A stretch of DNA of 64,000 nt from UBA5336 sp964415675 (GCA_964415675.1 CAYQBG010000001.1:1-64000); one strand, 5' to 3'; numbered from the stretch's first letter, positions 51,224 to 60,263 are shown. The notes: a model not told the origin generated them from the letters alone. Translations and numbers: made by a program.

Positions 51224-52513
51224 CTAAGAGCCCAGATCGACCGCTTTGAGAACAAGCGAAGCATTGGTGCCGCCAAAGCCGAAACTGTTGGACACAGCCG
51301 CACGGACACGCGCATGCTTGGCCTTGTGAGGAATGAGATCAATCTCGGTATCGACGCTTGGATTGTCGAGATTGAGTGTCGGCGGCATGATTCCGTCACG
51401 GATGGCGAGCGCGCAGAACGCCCCTTCTGCGGCCCCGGCCGCGCCGAGCAGGTGCCCGACTGCCGACTTGGTCGAAGACAAAGACAAGTTCTTCGAGTGA
51501 TCGCCAAACAGGCGCTCAACCGCAGACACCTCACCCTCGTCACCCTTCGGAGTGGAAGTGCCATGGGCATTGACATAATCAATGTCTGTGAGGTCCAGGC
51601 CGGCATGCTCCATGGCCATTTTCATGGCACGGTAGCCGCCTTCGGAACCTTCAGCAGGCGCCGTGATATGATAGGCATCGCCTGTTAACCCATAGCCGGC
51701 GACTTCAGCGTAAATCTGAGCGCCGCGCGCCATAGCGTGTTCGTATTCCTCCAGCACGAGAATGCCTGCGCCCTCGCCCATGACGAAGCCGTCACGATCG
51801 CGATCATAGGGACGCGAAGCCTTCTCAGGTGTGTCGTTAAAGCTGGTGGACATGGCCTTGGCCGCGCAGAAACCGGCAATGCCGAGATGACAGATCACGG
51901 CTTCAGATCCGCCGGCCAGCATGACGTCTGCATCGCCCGCCTGAATAAGGCGCGCGCTGTCGCCAATGGCATGCGCGCCGGTCGCGCAGGCTGTCACGAC
52001 AGAATGATTTGGTCCCTTCAGACCGTGGCGGATAGAGACTTGCCCGGACGCGAGATTGATCAGCGCCGAGGGAATGAAAAACGGGCTGACCTTGCGCGCA
52101 CCGTTTTCATGAAGATTGATCGATGTCTCATAGATCGATTGCAGGCCGCCAATCCCCGAGCCGATCAAAACGCCTGTGCGTTCCTTGTCAGCATCGGTCT
52201 GCGGCCTCCAACCGGAATCCTCCACCGCCTCATCAGCAGCCGCCATGGCGTAGAGGATGAACTCATCTATCCGGCGACGCTCCTTTGCGGAGGCGATGCT
52301 GTCGGGATCGAAGGCATGGGGGTCGCCCTCCCCACCTCCGCGCCCGGAGACCCAAGGCACCTGAAAGGCAATCTTGCAGGGCACGTCGGACGTATCGAAA
52401 AGGTCGATGGGGCCTGCGCCGGAACGCCCTTCAATAAGGCGTGACCAGGTGGCCTCGCGTCCCGCCGCGAGCGGTGTGACAAGACCGATTCCCGTGATAA
52501 CGACCCGGCGCAT
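51224..52513 (-). CDS. fabF: 3-oxoacyl-[ACP] synthase II
   Basis: Condensing enzyme of fatty-acid elongation; 429 aa. Catalytic Cys in VVTACATGAHAIG, the two His in NAHGTSTPKGD and SAVGHLLGAAG. It begins RRVVITGIGLVTPL. ATG 52513 has TGGAGGAAGC upstream. It follows acpP by 36 bases. Confidence 0.97.
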   Translation of the reverse strand: MRRVVITGIGLVTPLAAGREATWSRLIEGRSGAGPIDLFDTSDVPCKIAFQVPWVSGRGGGEGDPHAFDPDSIASAKERRRIDEFILYAMAAADEAVEDSGWRPQTDADKERTGVLIGSGIGGLQSIYETSINLHENGARKVSPFFIPSALINLASGQVSIRHGLKGPNHSVVTACATGAHAIGDSARLIQAGDADVMLAGGSEAVICHLGIAGFCAAKAMSTSFNDTPEKASRPYDRDRDGFVMGEGAGILVLEEYEHAMARGAQIYAEVAGYGLTGDAYHITAPAEGSEGGYRAMKMAMEHAGLDLTDIDYVNAHGTSTPKGDEGEVSAVERLFGDHSKNLSLSSTKSAVGHLLGAAGAAEGAFCALAIRDGIMPPTLNLDNPSVDTEIDLIPHKAKHARVRAAVSNSFGFGGTNASLVLKAVDLGS

Positions 52514-52549
52514 GCTTCCTCCAGACTATTTCGAGTGCCGATCCGATAC

Positions 52550-52789
52550 CTAGCCGGACACGTGCTCGTTGATGTGAGTGATCGCATCGCCGACCGTGCG
52601 GATATTCTCCTGCACTTCATCAGGGATCTCGATATTGAACTCTTCCTCGAAGGCCATGACGAGTTCGACCAGGTCGAGACTGTCGGCGCCGAGATCATCA
52701 ATGAAGCTGGCTTCCTTTGTGACCTTGTCCTCCTCCACTTCGAGATTTTCGACAACGATCTTCTTAACACGCTCGAAAACGTCAGACAT
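52550..52789 (-). CDS. acpP: Acyl carrier protein
   Basis: 79 aa, very acidic, with the phosphopantetheine Ser in GADSLDLVEL (Ser37). Carrier for all fatty-acid synthesis steps. Ribosome site AGAGAGGTAGCTC before ATG 52789. A 121-base gap separates it from fabG, long for this operon, so it may have its own promoter to reach high expression. Confidence 0.98.
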   Translation of the reverse strand: MSDVFERVKKIVVENLEVEEDKVTKEASFIDDLGADSLDLVELVMAFEEEFNIEIPDEVQENIRTVGDAITHINEHVSG

Positions 52790-52910
52790 GAGCTACCTCT
52801 CTTGTGATGTCTGAGAACGGGCCTCCAGCGAAGCCCTTGGTGTTGCGGTTAGCACACAGATGTTCGCCCGCACAAGCATCGAGGCTGTTTCAGGCCCTGT
52901 CCTTTACGCG

Positions 52911-53648
52911 CTAAATCATCGCCATTCCGCCATTTACGTGCAGAGTCTGGCCTGTCACATAGGCTGCCGCATCGCTGGCCAGATAGGCCACGGCCGCCGC
53001 AATATCCTCACCCTGCCCCAGCCGACCGGTCGGAATCTGGCCAAGCAGCACCTCTTTCTGTTTCTCGGGAAGTTCATCCGTCATCGGCGATTCGATGAAT
53101 CCGGGCGCAACGCAATTGGCTGTGATTCCCCGGCTGGCGACTTCCTGGGCGAGCGATTTGGTGAAACCGATCATGCCCGCCTTTGAAGCACAATAATTGG
53201 CCTGCCCGGGATTGCCCGTCACCCCGACAATCGAAGTGATACCGATTATGCGGCCATGCCGACGCTTCATCATCCCCCGCAGCGATGCCCGGGCAAGCCG
53301 GAAATAGGCGCCCAGATTGACGTCAAGCACAGACTGCCAGTCATCGTCCTTCATCCGCATCAACAAACCGTCGCGCGTGATCCCGGCATTGGCGACCAGG
53401 ATATCGAGCGGGCCAATCGCCTCCTCGGCACGGCCAATCAGTCCGTCAACCTCGCCCGGATCTGACAGGTTGCAGGTGACCACCGCGCCCTGACCGGCGA
53501 GTTCGCCCTTCACGTCTTCCAATACACCCTCGCGTGTGCCTGACAGCGCCACTCTTGCGCCGCTCTCAGACAGAACCTTCGCGATCTCCCGTCCGATACC
53601 GCCGGATGCGCCAGTGACCAGGGCTGTGCGCCCTTCAAGACTGAACAT
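52911..53648 (-). CDS. fabG: 3-oxoacyl-[ACP] reductase
   Basis: NADPH-dependent SDR of fatty-acid elongation; 245 aa. Cofactor motif TGASGGIG (residues 13-20), NAG at VANAGITRDGL, catalytic Ser in GITSIVGVTG and Tyr-Lys in YCASKAG. C-terminus GQTLHVNGGMAMI is typical FabG. Ribosome site AGGAGGGTTACCAC; start 18 bases after the fabD stop. Confidence 0.96.
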   Translation of the reverse strand: MFSLEGRTALVTGASGGIGREIAKVLSESGARVALSGTREGVLEDVKGELAGQGAVVTCNLSDPGEVDGLIGRAEEAIGPLDILVANAGITRDGLLMRMKDDDWQSVLDVNLGAYFRLARASLRGMMKRRHGRIIGITSIVGVTGNPGQANYCASKAGMIGFTKSLAQEVASRGITANCVAPGFIESPMTDELPEKQKEVLLGQIPTGRLGQGEDIAAAVAYLASDAAAYVTGQTLHVNGGMAMI

Positions 53649-53666
53649 GTGGTAACCCTCCTAAGT

Positions 53667-54623
53667 TCATTGCGCGCCGGAAAGAGCCGCAGCGAACGCA
53701 GCGAGTTCATCTGGCGTGCCCAATGTGTGCCCCTTAAGCGCCTTTACATTACGCCGGTTCATAACGCTCAGCACCTTCCCGGCGCCGGCCTCAGCGGTTT
53801 GCATAATGCCATTGTCAGCCATCCAGGCAACGCTCTCGCGCCAGCGCACGCGGCCTGTGACCTGTTCGACCAGGTGCCGGCGAATCGCCTTGGCCTCGGA
53901 TGTCGCCTGCGCCGTCACATTCGAAACAACCGGAACCAATGGTGCTACGATCTCGATCTCAGACAATGCCTGCGCCATGGCTTCGGCAGCAGGCTGCATC
54001 AGCGAACAGTGAAACGGCGCGGACACCGCCAGTGGCACCGCCTTCTTTACTCCTGATGCGCGTGCATGTTCGCAAGCGGCATCGACAGCCGATTTCGTTC
54101 CCGAAATCACCAACTGTCCCGGCGCATTGTCATTGGCAATTTCGCAGGCCCCGCCAGCCTGCCGGGCCGCCGCACAGGCCGCCTCGGCCTGGTCCATATC
54201 TGCGCCGAGCAGGGCGGCCATCGCGCCATGGCCAGTCGCGACGGCGTCCTGCATTGCCTCACCCCGACGCCGCAGGAGACGCGCAGTATCGGCCAGGCTG
54301 ATCGCTCTGGCCGCGCACAAGGCGGAATATTCACCGAGCGAATGTCCGGCAACATATTTCGAGGCGCTTACAGCGATTCCGTATTCGGCCTCCAGCGCAC
54401 GCATGGCCGCAACTGAGACCGCCATGAGAGCGGGTTGCGTGTTCATCGTCCGGGTCAGGGCCTCTTCCGGACCGTTGCGGATCAGGTCCGACAGCTTTTC
54501 TCCGAGTGCGTCATCGACTTCGTCCAGAACCGCCTTCGCCGCTGGATATGCATCGACCAGACCGCAGCCCATTCCAATAAACTGACTCCCCTGCCCCGGG
54601 AAAATGAAAGCGAGATCGGACAT
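53667..54623 (-). CDS. fabD: Malonyl-CoA:ACP transacylase
   Basis: Loads malonate onto ACP; 318 aa. Oxyanion FPGQGSQFIGMG at the N-terminus, nucleophile Ser in VAGHSLGEYSALC, catalytic His in SAPFHCSLMQPA. Strong ribosome site AGGAGGCGCTC before ATG 54623. First gene of fabD-fabG-acpP-fabF; divergent from the rpsF operon. Confidence 0.96.
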   Translation of the reverse strand: MSDLAFIFPGQGSQFIGMGCGLVDAYPAAKAVLDEVDDALGEKLSDLIRNGPEEALTRTMNTQPALMAVSVAAMRALEAEYGIAVSASKYVAGHSLGEYSALCAARAISLADTARLLRRRGEAMQDAVATGHGAMAALLGADMDQAEAACAAARQAGGACEIANDNAPGQLVISGTKSAVDAACEHARASGVKKAVPLAVSAPFHCSLMQPAAEAMAQALSEIEIVAPLVPVVSNVTAQATSEAKAIRRHLVEQVTGRVRWRESVAWMADNGIMQTAEAGAGKVLSVMNRRNVKALKGHTLGTPDELAAFAAALSGAQ

Positions 54624-54685
54624 GAGCGCCTCCTGATAAATCGATGCGCTGGCCTAACGCAGTGTCTACGCGCCGCGCAAGCGAC

Positions 54686-54714
54686 TTGATTTTCTCATCG
54701 CTTCCGTGTTTTAA
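54686..54714 (+). promoter_or_regulatory. Candidate promoter of rpsF-rpsR-rplI
   Basis: TTGATT (54686-54691), 17 bases, TTTTAA (54709-54714). Transcription would start near 54721, giving a leader of about 115 bases before rpsF that holds several hairpins. Confidence 0.5.
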
Positions 54715-54737
54715 CCCGGCGCTTGAACAGGGCGCGC

Positions 54738-54812
54738 GGTCCTGGCCCCGGGGAATGAGCCCCGGACAGCCGGGGGCCATCGCCGATGGGGGATCCCGCC
54801 CCGTTGGCGCCG
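54738..54812 (+). promoter_or_regulatory. Structured rpsF leader, possible S6:S18 autoregulatory element
   Basis: The leader has a 6-bp hairpin CCGGGG-AATGAG-CCCCGG (54748-54765), an alternative longer stem in which TGGCCCCGG (54743-54751) pairs with CCGGGGGCCA (54770-54779), a hairpin CCATC-GCC-GATGG (54777-54789) and the palindrome GGGATCCC (54790-54797). The first two cannot form together. Many bacteria control this operon by S6:S18 binding to the leader, but I do not see the classic CACCG loop, so the assignment is tentative. Confidence 0.35.
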
Positions 54813-54837
54813 CGGCCCGCAATCGGGAATGGAAAAT

Positions 54838-55185
54838 ATGCCTTATTATGAGCACGTGGTCATCACGCGACCTGACATTTCGCCTGCGCAGGTGGAAACT
54901 CTCACCGAGGAGTTCGCACAGTTTCTTCGCGACAAGGGCGCGAAAGTGCCGAAGACTGAATATTGGGGCCTGCGCAATCTGTCCTATCCTATCAACAAGC
55001 AGCGCAAGGGTCACTATTCCCTGCTGAATGTCGATGGTCCGGCCGATGCGGTCCAGGAGATCGAACGCCGCCATCGCATCTCCGATGATGTGATGCGATA
55101 TCTCACCGTGCGCGTAGATGAGCTGGACGAGGCACCCTCGCCAGTCCTCTCTCGCAAGGATCGCGGCGAGAAGCGCAAGGACTAG
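54838..55185 (+). CDS. rpsF: 30S ribosomal protein S6
   Basis: 115 aa from the ATG at 54838 (MPYYEHVVITRPDIS, the normal S6 N-terminus); GGGA lies 9 bases upstream. An ATG three codons earlier (54829) abuts that ribosome site and is less likely. Contains the S6 core KVPKTEYWGLRNLSYPINKQRKG in two strands. Forms a heterodimer with S18 encoded 10 bases downstream. Confidence 0.97.
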   Translation: MPYYEHVVITRPDISPAQVETLTEEFAQFLRDKGAKVPKTEYWGLRNLSYPINKQRKGHYSLLNVDGPADAVQEIERRHRISDDVMRYLTVRVDELDEAPSPVLSRKDRGEKRKD

Positions 55186-55195
55186 GAGACCAGAC

Positions 55196-55465
55196 ATGGC
55201 CCGCAAGAACAATTCCGGACTGAACATCACGAACCTGCCCGCCCGTCGCCCCTTCGGTCGTCGGCGCAAGGTCGATCCGTTTTCCGGCGCGAAAGCCCCG
55301 AAAATCGATTACAAGGACGTAAAACTCCTGCAGCGCTATATTTCCGAGAAAGGCAAGATAGTACCTTCCCGGATCACCGCTGTGAACATCAAGAACCAAC
55401 GCAAGCTCGCCCGTGCCATCAAGCGCGCGCGAATTCTCGCGCTGTTGCCCTTCAGCGTTAAATAG
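55196..55465 (+). CDS. rpsR: 30S ribosomal protein S18
   Basis: 89 aa, very basic, starting MARKNNSGLN with GGAGACCAGAC before the ATG at 55196. The S18 signature IDYKDVKLLQRYISEKGKI and PSRIT are present. The N-terminal zinc-type Cys residues of some S18 proteins are absent. Middle gene of the operon. Confidence 0.97.
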   Translation: MARKNNSGLNITNLPARRPFGRRRKVDPFSGAKAPKIDYKDVKLLQRYISEKGKIVPSRITAVNIKNQRKLARAIKRARILALLPFSVK

Positions 55466-55475
55466 GGAGAGAAAC

Positions 55476-56069
55476 ATGCAGGTGATCCTCCTGGAGCGCG
55501 TGGAAAAGCTCGGCACCATCGGCGACGAGGTGAACGTCAAGAACGGCTTTGCGCGCAATTATCTGATCCCGCAGGGCAAGGCCCTGCTCGCCAATTCGGC
55601 AAACCGGGCGCGTTTCGAAGCCGAGCGTGAACTGATTGAAAAGCGCAACGCCGAAGCGCGCGAGGCCGCCGCACAGGATGGCCAGACACTCGACGGTGAA
55701 AGTTTTGTGCTCATCCGTGCCGCTGGTGAGACTGGCCAGCTTTATGGTTCGGTCCAGGCGCGCGATATCTCGGAAGTCACGCGCGATGCTGGATATAAAG
55801 TCGCGCGCAGTCAGGTTCGGCTCGACCAGCCGATCAAGTCGATCGGCGTTCATGATGTCGATATCCGGCTGCATGCCGAAGTTTCGGTGACGATCAAGAT
55901 CAATATCGCCCGCTCGCCCGACGAAGCTGAACGACAGGCTTCAGGCGAGGACATCCTCGAAACACTTCAGGCCCAGCAGCGCGAAGCTGACGAAGAACGC
56001 GCCGGTGAAATGGCCGAAGCGCAGGCCGAGATGGCTGACCAGATGGCCCCGGACGGCGACGAGGTCTGA
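55476..56069 (+). CDS. rplI: 50S ribosomal protein L9
   Basis: 197 aa; the first 150 residues are L9 (MQVILLERVEKLGTIGDEV, NGFARNYLIPQGKA), and the C-terminal 45 residues form an acidic, Glu/Ala-rich tail, common in alphaproteobacteria. Ribosome site AGGGAGAGAAAC before the ATG at 55476. Followed by a strong terminator. Confidence 0.97.
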   Translation: MQVILLERVEKLGTIGDEVNVKNGFARNYLIPQGKALLANSANRARFEAERELIEKRNAEAREAAAQDGQTLDGESFVLIRAAGETGQLYGSVQARDISEVTRDAGYKVARSQVRLDQPIKSIGVHDVDIRLHAEVSVTIKINIARSPDEAERQASGEDILETLQAQQREADEERAGEMAEAQAEMADQMAPDGDEV

Positions 56070-56097
56070 GCCAGCGTTCAAAGCGTTAACAAAAAGG

Positions 56098-56127
56098 GTG
56101 GCGCGCCGTTGGGTGCGCCACTTTTTG
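56098..56127 (+). terminator. Rho-independent terminator after rplI
   Basis: Ten-base-pair stem GTGGCGCGCC / GGTGCGCCAC (one G-T pair) with a GTTG loop, followed by TTTTTG on the plus strand. AAAAAG on its 5' side extends the pairing. Ends the ribosomal protein transcript. Confidence 0.9.
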
Positions 56128-56201
56128 TGTCGGCCCGCAGTCTCTGCCTTGGAACCTGCAACTGTGATAGACTTCCAGCGGTTTGAAGCCGGAGTGCTGC
56201 G

Positions 56202-56609
56202 ATGACCTTTGCCGAAGCCCTTGCTGCCCAACCGCAATGGATCGTCTGGTGGGTGAACTGGATGATGGCCGTATTCGTTGTCTCGAGCCTGGTGTTCCTG
56301 TTCTCTGGGGCGACACGGATGAGCGCCCTGTTCACCGCGCTCGCCTTTTTTCTGGGCGCGGTCCTTCTGAACCTGATGTACAACCAGATGGGCTATGTCC
56401 GATTGCTCGGCCTGCCCCATCTCGTCTTCTGGATTCCTCTGGCGGCCCATCTCTGGAAGCGTCTGCGCAGTGGCAAGGTCACGGGACTGTTCAGGAGCGT
56501 CATGATCGTCCTGCTCGTGACAATCCTTGTCTCACTTGTGCTCGATATCGCCGATGTCGCGCGCTACATTTTCGGAGACCGGACACCAACGATCCTGCCA
56601 CCAGAATGA
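56202..56609 (+). CDS. Small hypothetical membrane protein
   Basis: A 135-aa protein with four hydrophobic helices (about 12-34, 40-62, 70-85, 100-122), likely with both ends in the cytosol. I do not recognise a family. Its place between rplI and dnaB is where many alphaproteobacteria have a DUF2232 membrane protein, but this one is shorter and does not look like that family. Starts after the rplI terminator, so it has its own promoter. Confidence 0.7.
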   Translation: MTFAEALAAQPQWIVWWVNWMMAVFVVSSLVFLFSGATRMSALFTALAFFLGAVLLNLMYNQMGYVRLLGLPHLVFWIPLAAHLWKRLRSGKVTGLFRSVMIVLLVTILVSLVLDIADVARYIFGDRTPTILPPE

Positions 56610-56739
56610 CGCACTCAGGTCTGGTCTGATCGCGGGCGAATTTCCCAGATCGAATCAGGTTGTGGATGATGCTCGAATCTTCAGTGAACCGATAAAAGTC
56701 AAGCCGCGAATTGAAGCGCGCGAGGCGGTATGAACCGGC

Positions 56740-58233
56740 ATGCCCAAGGATCATGACACCCCAACGGAAGCCCCGGCAGAGGAAGCACCTCACAATCTCG
56801 CCGCAGAGGCGGCGCTGCTGGGTGCGATCCTCTATGACAACAATGTCTATCAGCGGATCAGCGAGAGGCTGCGCGCCGACGATTTCTACGCGCCTGCCCA
56901 TAGAGAGATCTATGCCGTCGCCCAGCAGATGATCGACATGAACCGCGTTGCCGACGGCGTAACACTGCGCGAATATTTCGAGAAGAATGACCAGCTCGCC
57001 CAGATTGGGGGGGCGACCTATCTGGCCGAGCTTCTTGAAAGTGCTGCTTTTGGCCCGGAAGTCACCGACTATGCCAGGATCATTCACGATCTCGCGGCCC
57101 GCCGCGAACTGGTGGGCATCGGCACAGGGATCCGCTCACGCGCGCTCAAACCCGAACGAGACCAGTCAGGCCAGCAACTGATCGAACTTGCTGAGAAAGA
57201 ACTCTTCTCTCTGGCCGAGCGCGGATCGGCCGAGCGCGGCTTTTCCGACTTCGCATCTGCCGCTCAGGAATCGGTGCTGATGGCAGAGGCGGCGCTCAAG
57301 CGGGACGGGAAGATTGCGGGCATTGCCACAGGGCTCGACGATCTCGACCACAAGCTCGGCGGGCTTCACCGGTCTGATCTCGTCATTCTTGCCGGTCGCC
57401 CATCCATGGGAAAAACTTCGCTGGCAACCAATATAGCTTTCAACGCCGCACATGCCTGCCGCCGGGAAGCCCAGGAGGACGGTTCGAAAAAGACGGTCGA
57501 GGGGGCGGTCGTGGCCTTCTTCTCACTTGAGATGTCGGCCGAACAGCTCGCCACGCGTGTGATTGCCGAGCGGACCGGGATCAGCTCGCACAAATTCCGC
57601 TCCGGCGAACTCGACATGAATGATTTCAACGCCGTGCGCGACACGGTCGCCGAGTTGCAGAACCTGCCTCTGCACATTGATGATACTGGCGGCCTGTCGA
57701 TCAACCAGCTGTCGGCGCGCGCCCGGCGCCTGCATCGCACCCATGGGCTCGATCTCATCGTGATCGACTATCTGCAACTGATCACCTCATCGGGCGGCAA
57801 GTCGAGCGAAAACCGGGTTCAGGAGCTCACGCAGATCACAATGGCGCTAAAGGCACTGGCCAAGGATCTCAATGTCCCGGTCGTCGCGCTCTCTCAGCTT
57901 TCGCGCCAGGTCGAGCAGCGCGACGACAAGCGACCACAACTATCTGACCTGCGCGAATCCGGTTCGATCGAGCAGGATGCTGACGTCGTCCTGTTCGTCT
58001 ACCGCGAGTCCTATTATCTTGAGCGCACTGAACCCCAATCCGATCCCAGCGACCCCAATTCCAGCGAGAAATGGGCGCACTGGCGAGAGCGAATGGACCA
58101 GGTCTATGGCACCGCCGAAGTGATCATCGGCAAACAGCGCCATGGCCCTATCGGGCGGATCATGCTCGCCTTCGACGCCAACGTCACCCGGTTCGGCAAT
58201 CTTGAACGTGCGGTCACGGATGAGTTCGGCTGA
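56740..58233 (+). CDS. dnaB: Replicative DNA helicase
   Basis: Hexameric fork helicase; 497 aa, with no intein. N-terminal domain starts HNLAAEAALLGAILYD, the RecA-like domain has GRPSMGKTS (Walker A, about residues 219-227), FSLEMSAEQLATR, DLIVIDYLQLI (Walker B) and SQLSRQVEQRDDKRP, then DLRESGSIEQDADVV. A 7-G run (57007-57013) lies in the N-terminal part. ATG at 56740 has no strong ribosome site. Two GANTC sites lie in the 130-base gap upstream. Confidence 0.97.
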   Translation: MPKDHDTPTEAPAEEAPHNLAAEAALLGAILYDNNVYQRISERLRADDFYAPAHREIYAVAQQMIDMNRVADGVTLREYFEKNDQLAQIGGATYLAELLESAAFGPEVTDYARIIHDLAARRELVGIGTGIRSRALKPERDQSGQQLIELAEKELFSLAERGSAERGFSDFASAAQESVLMAEAALKRDGKIAGIATGLDDLDHKLGGLHRSDLVILAGRPSMGKTSLATNIAFNAAHACRREAQEDGSKKTVEGAVVAFFSLEMSAEQLATRVIAERTGISSHKFRSGELDMNDFNAVRDTVAELQNLPLHIDDTGGLSINQLSARARRLHRTHGLDLIVIDYLQLITSSGGKSSENRVQELTQITMALKALAKDLNVPVVALSQLSRQVEQRDDKRPQLSDLRESGSIEQDADVVLFVYRESYYLERTEPQSDPSDPNSSEKWAHWRERMDQVYGTAEVIIGKQRHGPIGRIMLAFDANVTRFGNLERAVTDEFG

Positions 58234-58245
58234 TCTTGAGTTCTG

Positions 58246-58899
58246 TCAGAGCCAGAGGATCGACCAGACGAGGGCCGAATAGAGGGCAATGAGGACACTT
58301 CCTCTCAGGGCGGCGGACGACAAAAAGGGTTTAAGGTCTTTCCAGGTGGTCTCGCGGGCAATGCTCGCGACAGCCTCTGCGATCTCATGCGAGACATCGT
58401 CATGTTTGCGCCCGGCGAGCCGCATGACGAGATTGTCGCGCCAGTTGCGCTCGCGCGCGCTGGCCTCGTTCAGAACCTCGTCGAAAACAGTCGCGGCGAC
58501 TGTCTCGCCAAGCGCGAGTCTTGGCCTCCACCCATGGCGGCGCAACTCCGACAGGCCCAGCCGCACTGTCGGGAATGTCACCCATGTGTCGCGGACAACA
58601 AACAGAGCCAGCATCACAGACAAAACGGGGCCGTAGGCGTTATCACTTATCGCGCCGGCAAAATGCGCGCCCCAGACCGCAACGAGGAGCGCCGCCTTGA
58701 GCGCCGTCACCCAGGCGAATTTGCGGAACCCGCGAGCAAGGTAGGCCGCGCCCCGCTCGCGGATCTGCGCGCGCGCCTCCTCGGCCGCGGCTTCGATGGC
58801 GCTATGCTTGGCGCGCTCCACCTCGCCGGAAAGATAGGCTCGCCCGGCTGCAACACCGGTGGCAATCGCCGATACAGCCAGAAGGACACCTCTCAGCAT
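58246..58899 (-). CDS. Hypothetical membrane protein
   Basis: A 217-aa protein with a short N-terminal hydrophobic segment (about 2-18), a charged helical stretch of about 30 residues rich in Glu/Ala/Arg (possible coiled coil, about 25-50), two central hydrophobic helices (about 60-80 and 90-108), a soluble region and a C-terminal hydrophobic helix (about 195-215). I do not recognise a family and no neighbour hints at a role. It converges on dnaB with 12 bases between stops. Confidence 0.65.
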   Translation of the reverse strand: MLRGVLLAVSAIATGVAAGRAYLSGEVERAKHSAIEAAAEEARAQIRERGAAYLARGFRKFAWVTALKAALLVAVWGAHFAGAISDNAYGPVLSVMLALFVVRDTWVTFPTVRLGLSELRRHGWRPRLALGETVAATVFDEVLNEASARERNWRDNLVMRLAGRKHDDVSHEIAEAVASIARETTWKDLKPFLSSAALRGSVLIALYSALVWSILWL

Positions 58900-58990
58900 T
58901 CCGGAAGCTTATATGGCGGGTTGATCATCACATCATCCATTTAATCACCCGCAAGGCCACGCACCAGCACACAGACCGACGCGCGAGAGG

Positions 58991-59548
58991 CTAATGCGAT
59001 GCCTCGATCCACCAGTCATCATCGTCGAAGCGCTCCCGATAGGTCGAGCGCAGCGCCTGACGAAGCGTTTCAAGGTCCGGCGAGCGGCAATTGCTGACAA
59101 GGCCGGTACTGACCTCTCCTCCTGCGGCCTCATAGATTTCCAGCGCCTCGCCTTGCAGGTCGCTGCAATCGGGCGGAGCGACGTCGAGACTTGCCGGCAC
59201 AGGCGACGTCCCGCTCGCCCGGCGCGCAATGAGGTGCAGCACCTCCTGCTCATTGTCGGGGCGTAATTCCAGGATGAAGATCTGTGTGCCGTCCCAGACC
59301 ATCAAGGGGGCAAAACGTGCCGTCCCGCGGTCCCCCGGCGGCATGTCTGAAGGCGTTGCATAGCCGTCGCCTGTCGCCGACATGCTGAAACATGAGGACT
59401 CATCCTCCGGACAGAGCATGATTTCACCATCGAGCGGAAGCACGCCTTCGCCCTCCGGGATCAGCGGCCCTTCCGCTCCGAAACAAGCTGTCAGAAAGAA
59501 CGCGCCCGCGAGCGCAAGGACGGATGTCGCCTGCTTGTCTCCTGTCAT
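58991..59548 (-). CDS. Hypothetical lipoprotein
   Basis: A 185-aa protein with a lipoprotein signal: ALAGAFFLTACFG, lipobox LTAC. The mature part is acidic with four further Cys (MLCPEDESSC, PPDCSD, SNCRSP) that could form two disulfides. No family recognised. ATG 59548 with GGAGGAATCA upstream is preferred over longer in-frame starts. Divergent from the DUF2064 gene. Confidence 0.7.
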   Translation of the reverse strand: MTGDKQATSVLALAGAFFLTACFGAEGPLIPEGEGVLPLDGEIMLCPEDESSCFSMSATGDGYATPSDMPPGDRGTARFAPLMVWDGTQIFILELRPDNEQEVLHLIARRASGTSPVPASLDVAPPDCSDLQGEALEIYEAAGGEVSTGLVSNCRSPDLETLRQALRSTYRERFDDDDWWIEASH

Positions 59549-59608
59549 TGATTCCTCCATGCAGACCGACAGCCTTACCGATAAATTCGCCCACATAATG
59601 GCCGGAAC

Positions 59609-60220
59609 ATGACCTCACGCACAGTCCTCATCTACGCAAAGCCGCCGCGGATCGGCTTGTCCAAGACCCGTCTGGCTGCCTCGCTGAGCCCGACCGAAGC
59701 CCGGCGGATCGCACATATGACGCTGGCAAGATCGGTTCGCGCAGCGATGGATCCCCGATGGCAAACGCGCCTTTACTGCGCGCCGGACCGCGCGCTTGGT
59801 GAGACGCTCGGCGGTCGCTGGCCAGTCCGCCTGCCCCGACATTCGCAAGGCGCAGGCGATCTTGGTGCGCGCCTGCAAAAGGGCCTTTACGAGGCGCCGC
59901 GAGGCGCCGTCATTTTCATGGGGACTGACGCACCGGACCTCTCACCCGCCCTGATCTGGCGAGGATTCCAGCTTTTGCGCTGCCATGACGCCGTGTTCGG
60001 ACCGGCCAGCGATGGAGGGTTCTGGCTGTTTGGTGTTCACAAACGGCTCGCCATGCCGCGCCTTTTCTCTCCCGTGCGGTGGTCAGGGCCTCATGCCCTT
60101 TCAGACCTCAAAGGAAACCTTCCTGATCGCGCACGGGTCGCGCATCTGCCGACGCTGATCGATATTGATGATGTGGAGGACTGGCGCGCCTGGCACGAAT
60201 TTCACAGTAAGGAGAGCTAG
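59609..60220 (+). CDS. DUF2064 / TIGR04282-family transferase
   Basis: A 203-aa protein of the nucleotide-diphospho-sugar-transferase fold. It begins VLIYAKPPRIGLSKTRLA, has the metal-binding-type GTDAPDLSP and the FGPASDGGFWLFG loop. Family members are annotated as glycosyltransferases or nucleotidyltransferases, some in arsenosugar synthesis; no partner genes for that are near. ATG 59609 follows CGGAAC. Only 2 bases separate its stop from the LexA-like box of the next gene. Confidence 0.82.
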   Translation: MTSRTVLIYAKPPRIGLSKTRLAASLSPTEARRIAHMTLARSVRAAMDPRWQTRLYCAPDRALGETLGGRWPVRLPRHSQGAGDLGARLQKGLYEAPRGAVIFMGTDAPDLSPALIWRGFQLLRCHDAVFGPASDGGFWLFGVHKRLAMPRLFSPVRWSGPHALSDLKGNLPDRARVAHLPTLIDIDDVEDWRAWHEFHSKES

Positions 60221-60222
60221 TT

Positions 60223-60237
60223 GTTCTTTTTATGTTC
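60223..60237 (+). promoter_or_regulatory. LexA (SOS) box, alphaproteobacterial type
   Basis: GTTC-TTTTTAT-GTTC, an exact match to the alphaproteobacterial LexA box GTTC-N7-GTTC, with an AT-rich spacer as in known sites. It lies 27 bases before the ATG of the radical SAM gene, in a 43-base gap, so it would repress that gene until DNA damage. Confidence 0.8.
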
Positions 60238-60263
60238 TCGTTTTTGTGGTTTCCTTCGAGCCC

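Noticed and set aside
54511..55269. Minus-strand open frame across the rpsF region
   Set aside because: Antisense to rpsF and its leader and to the divergent promoter; no family features.
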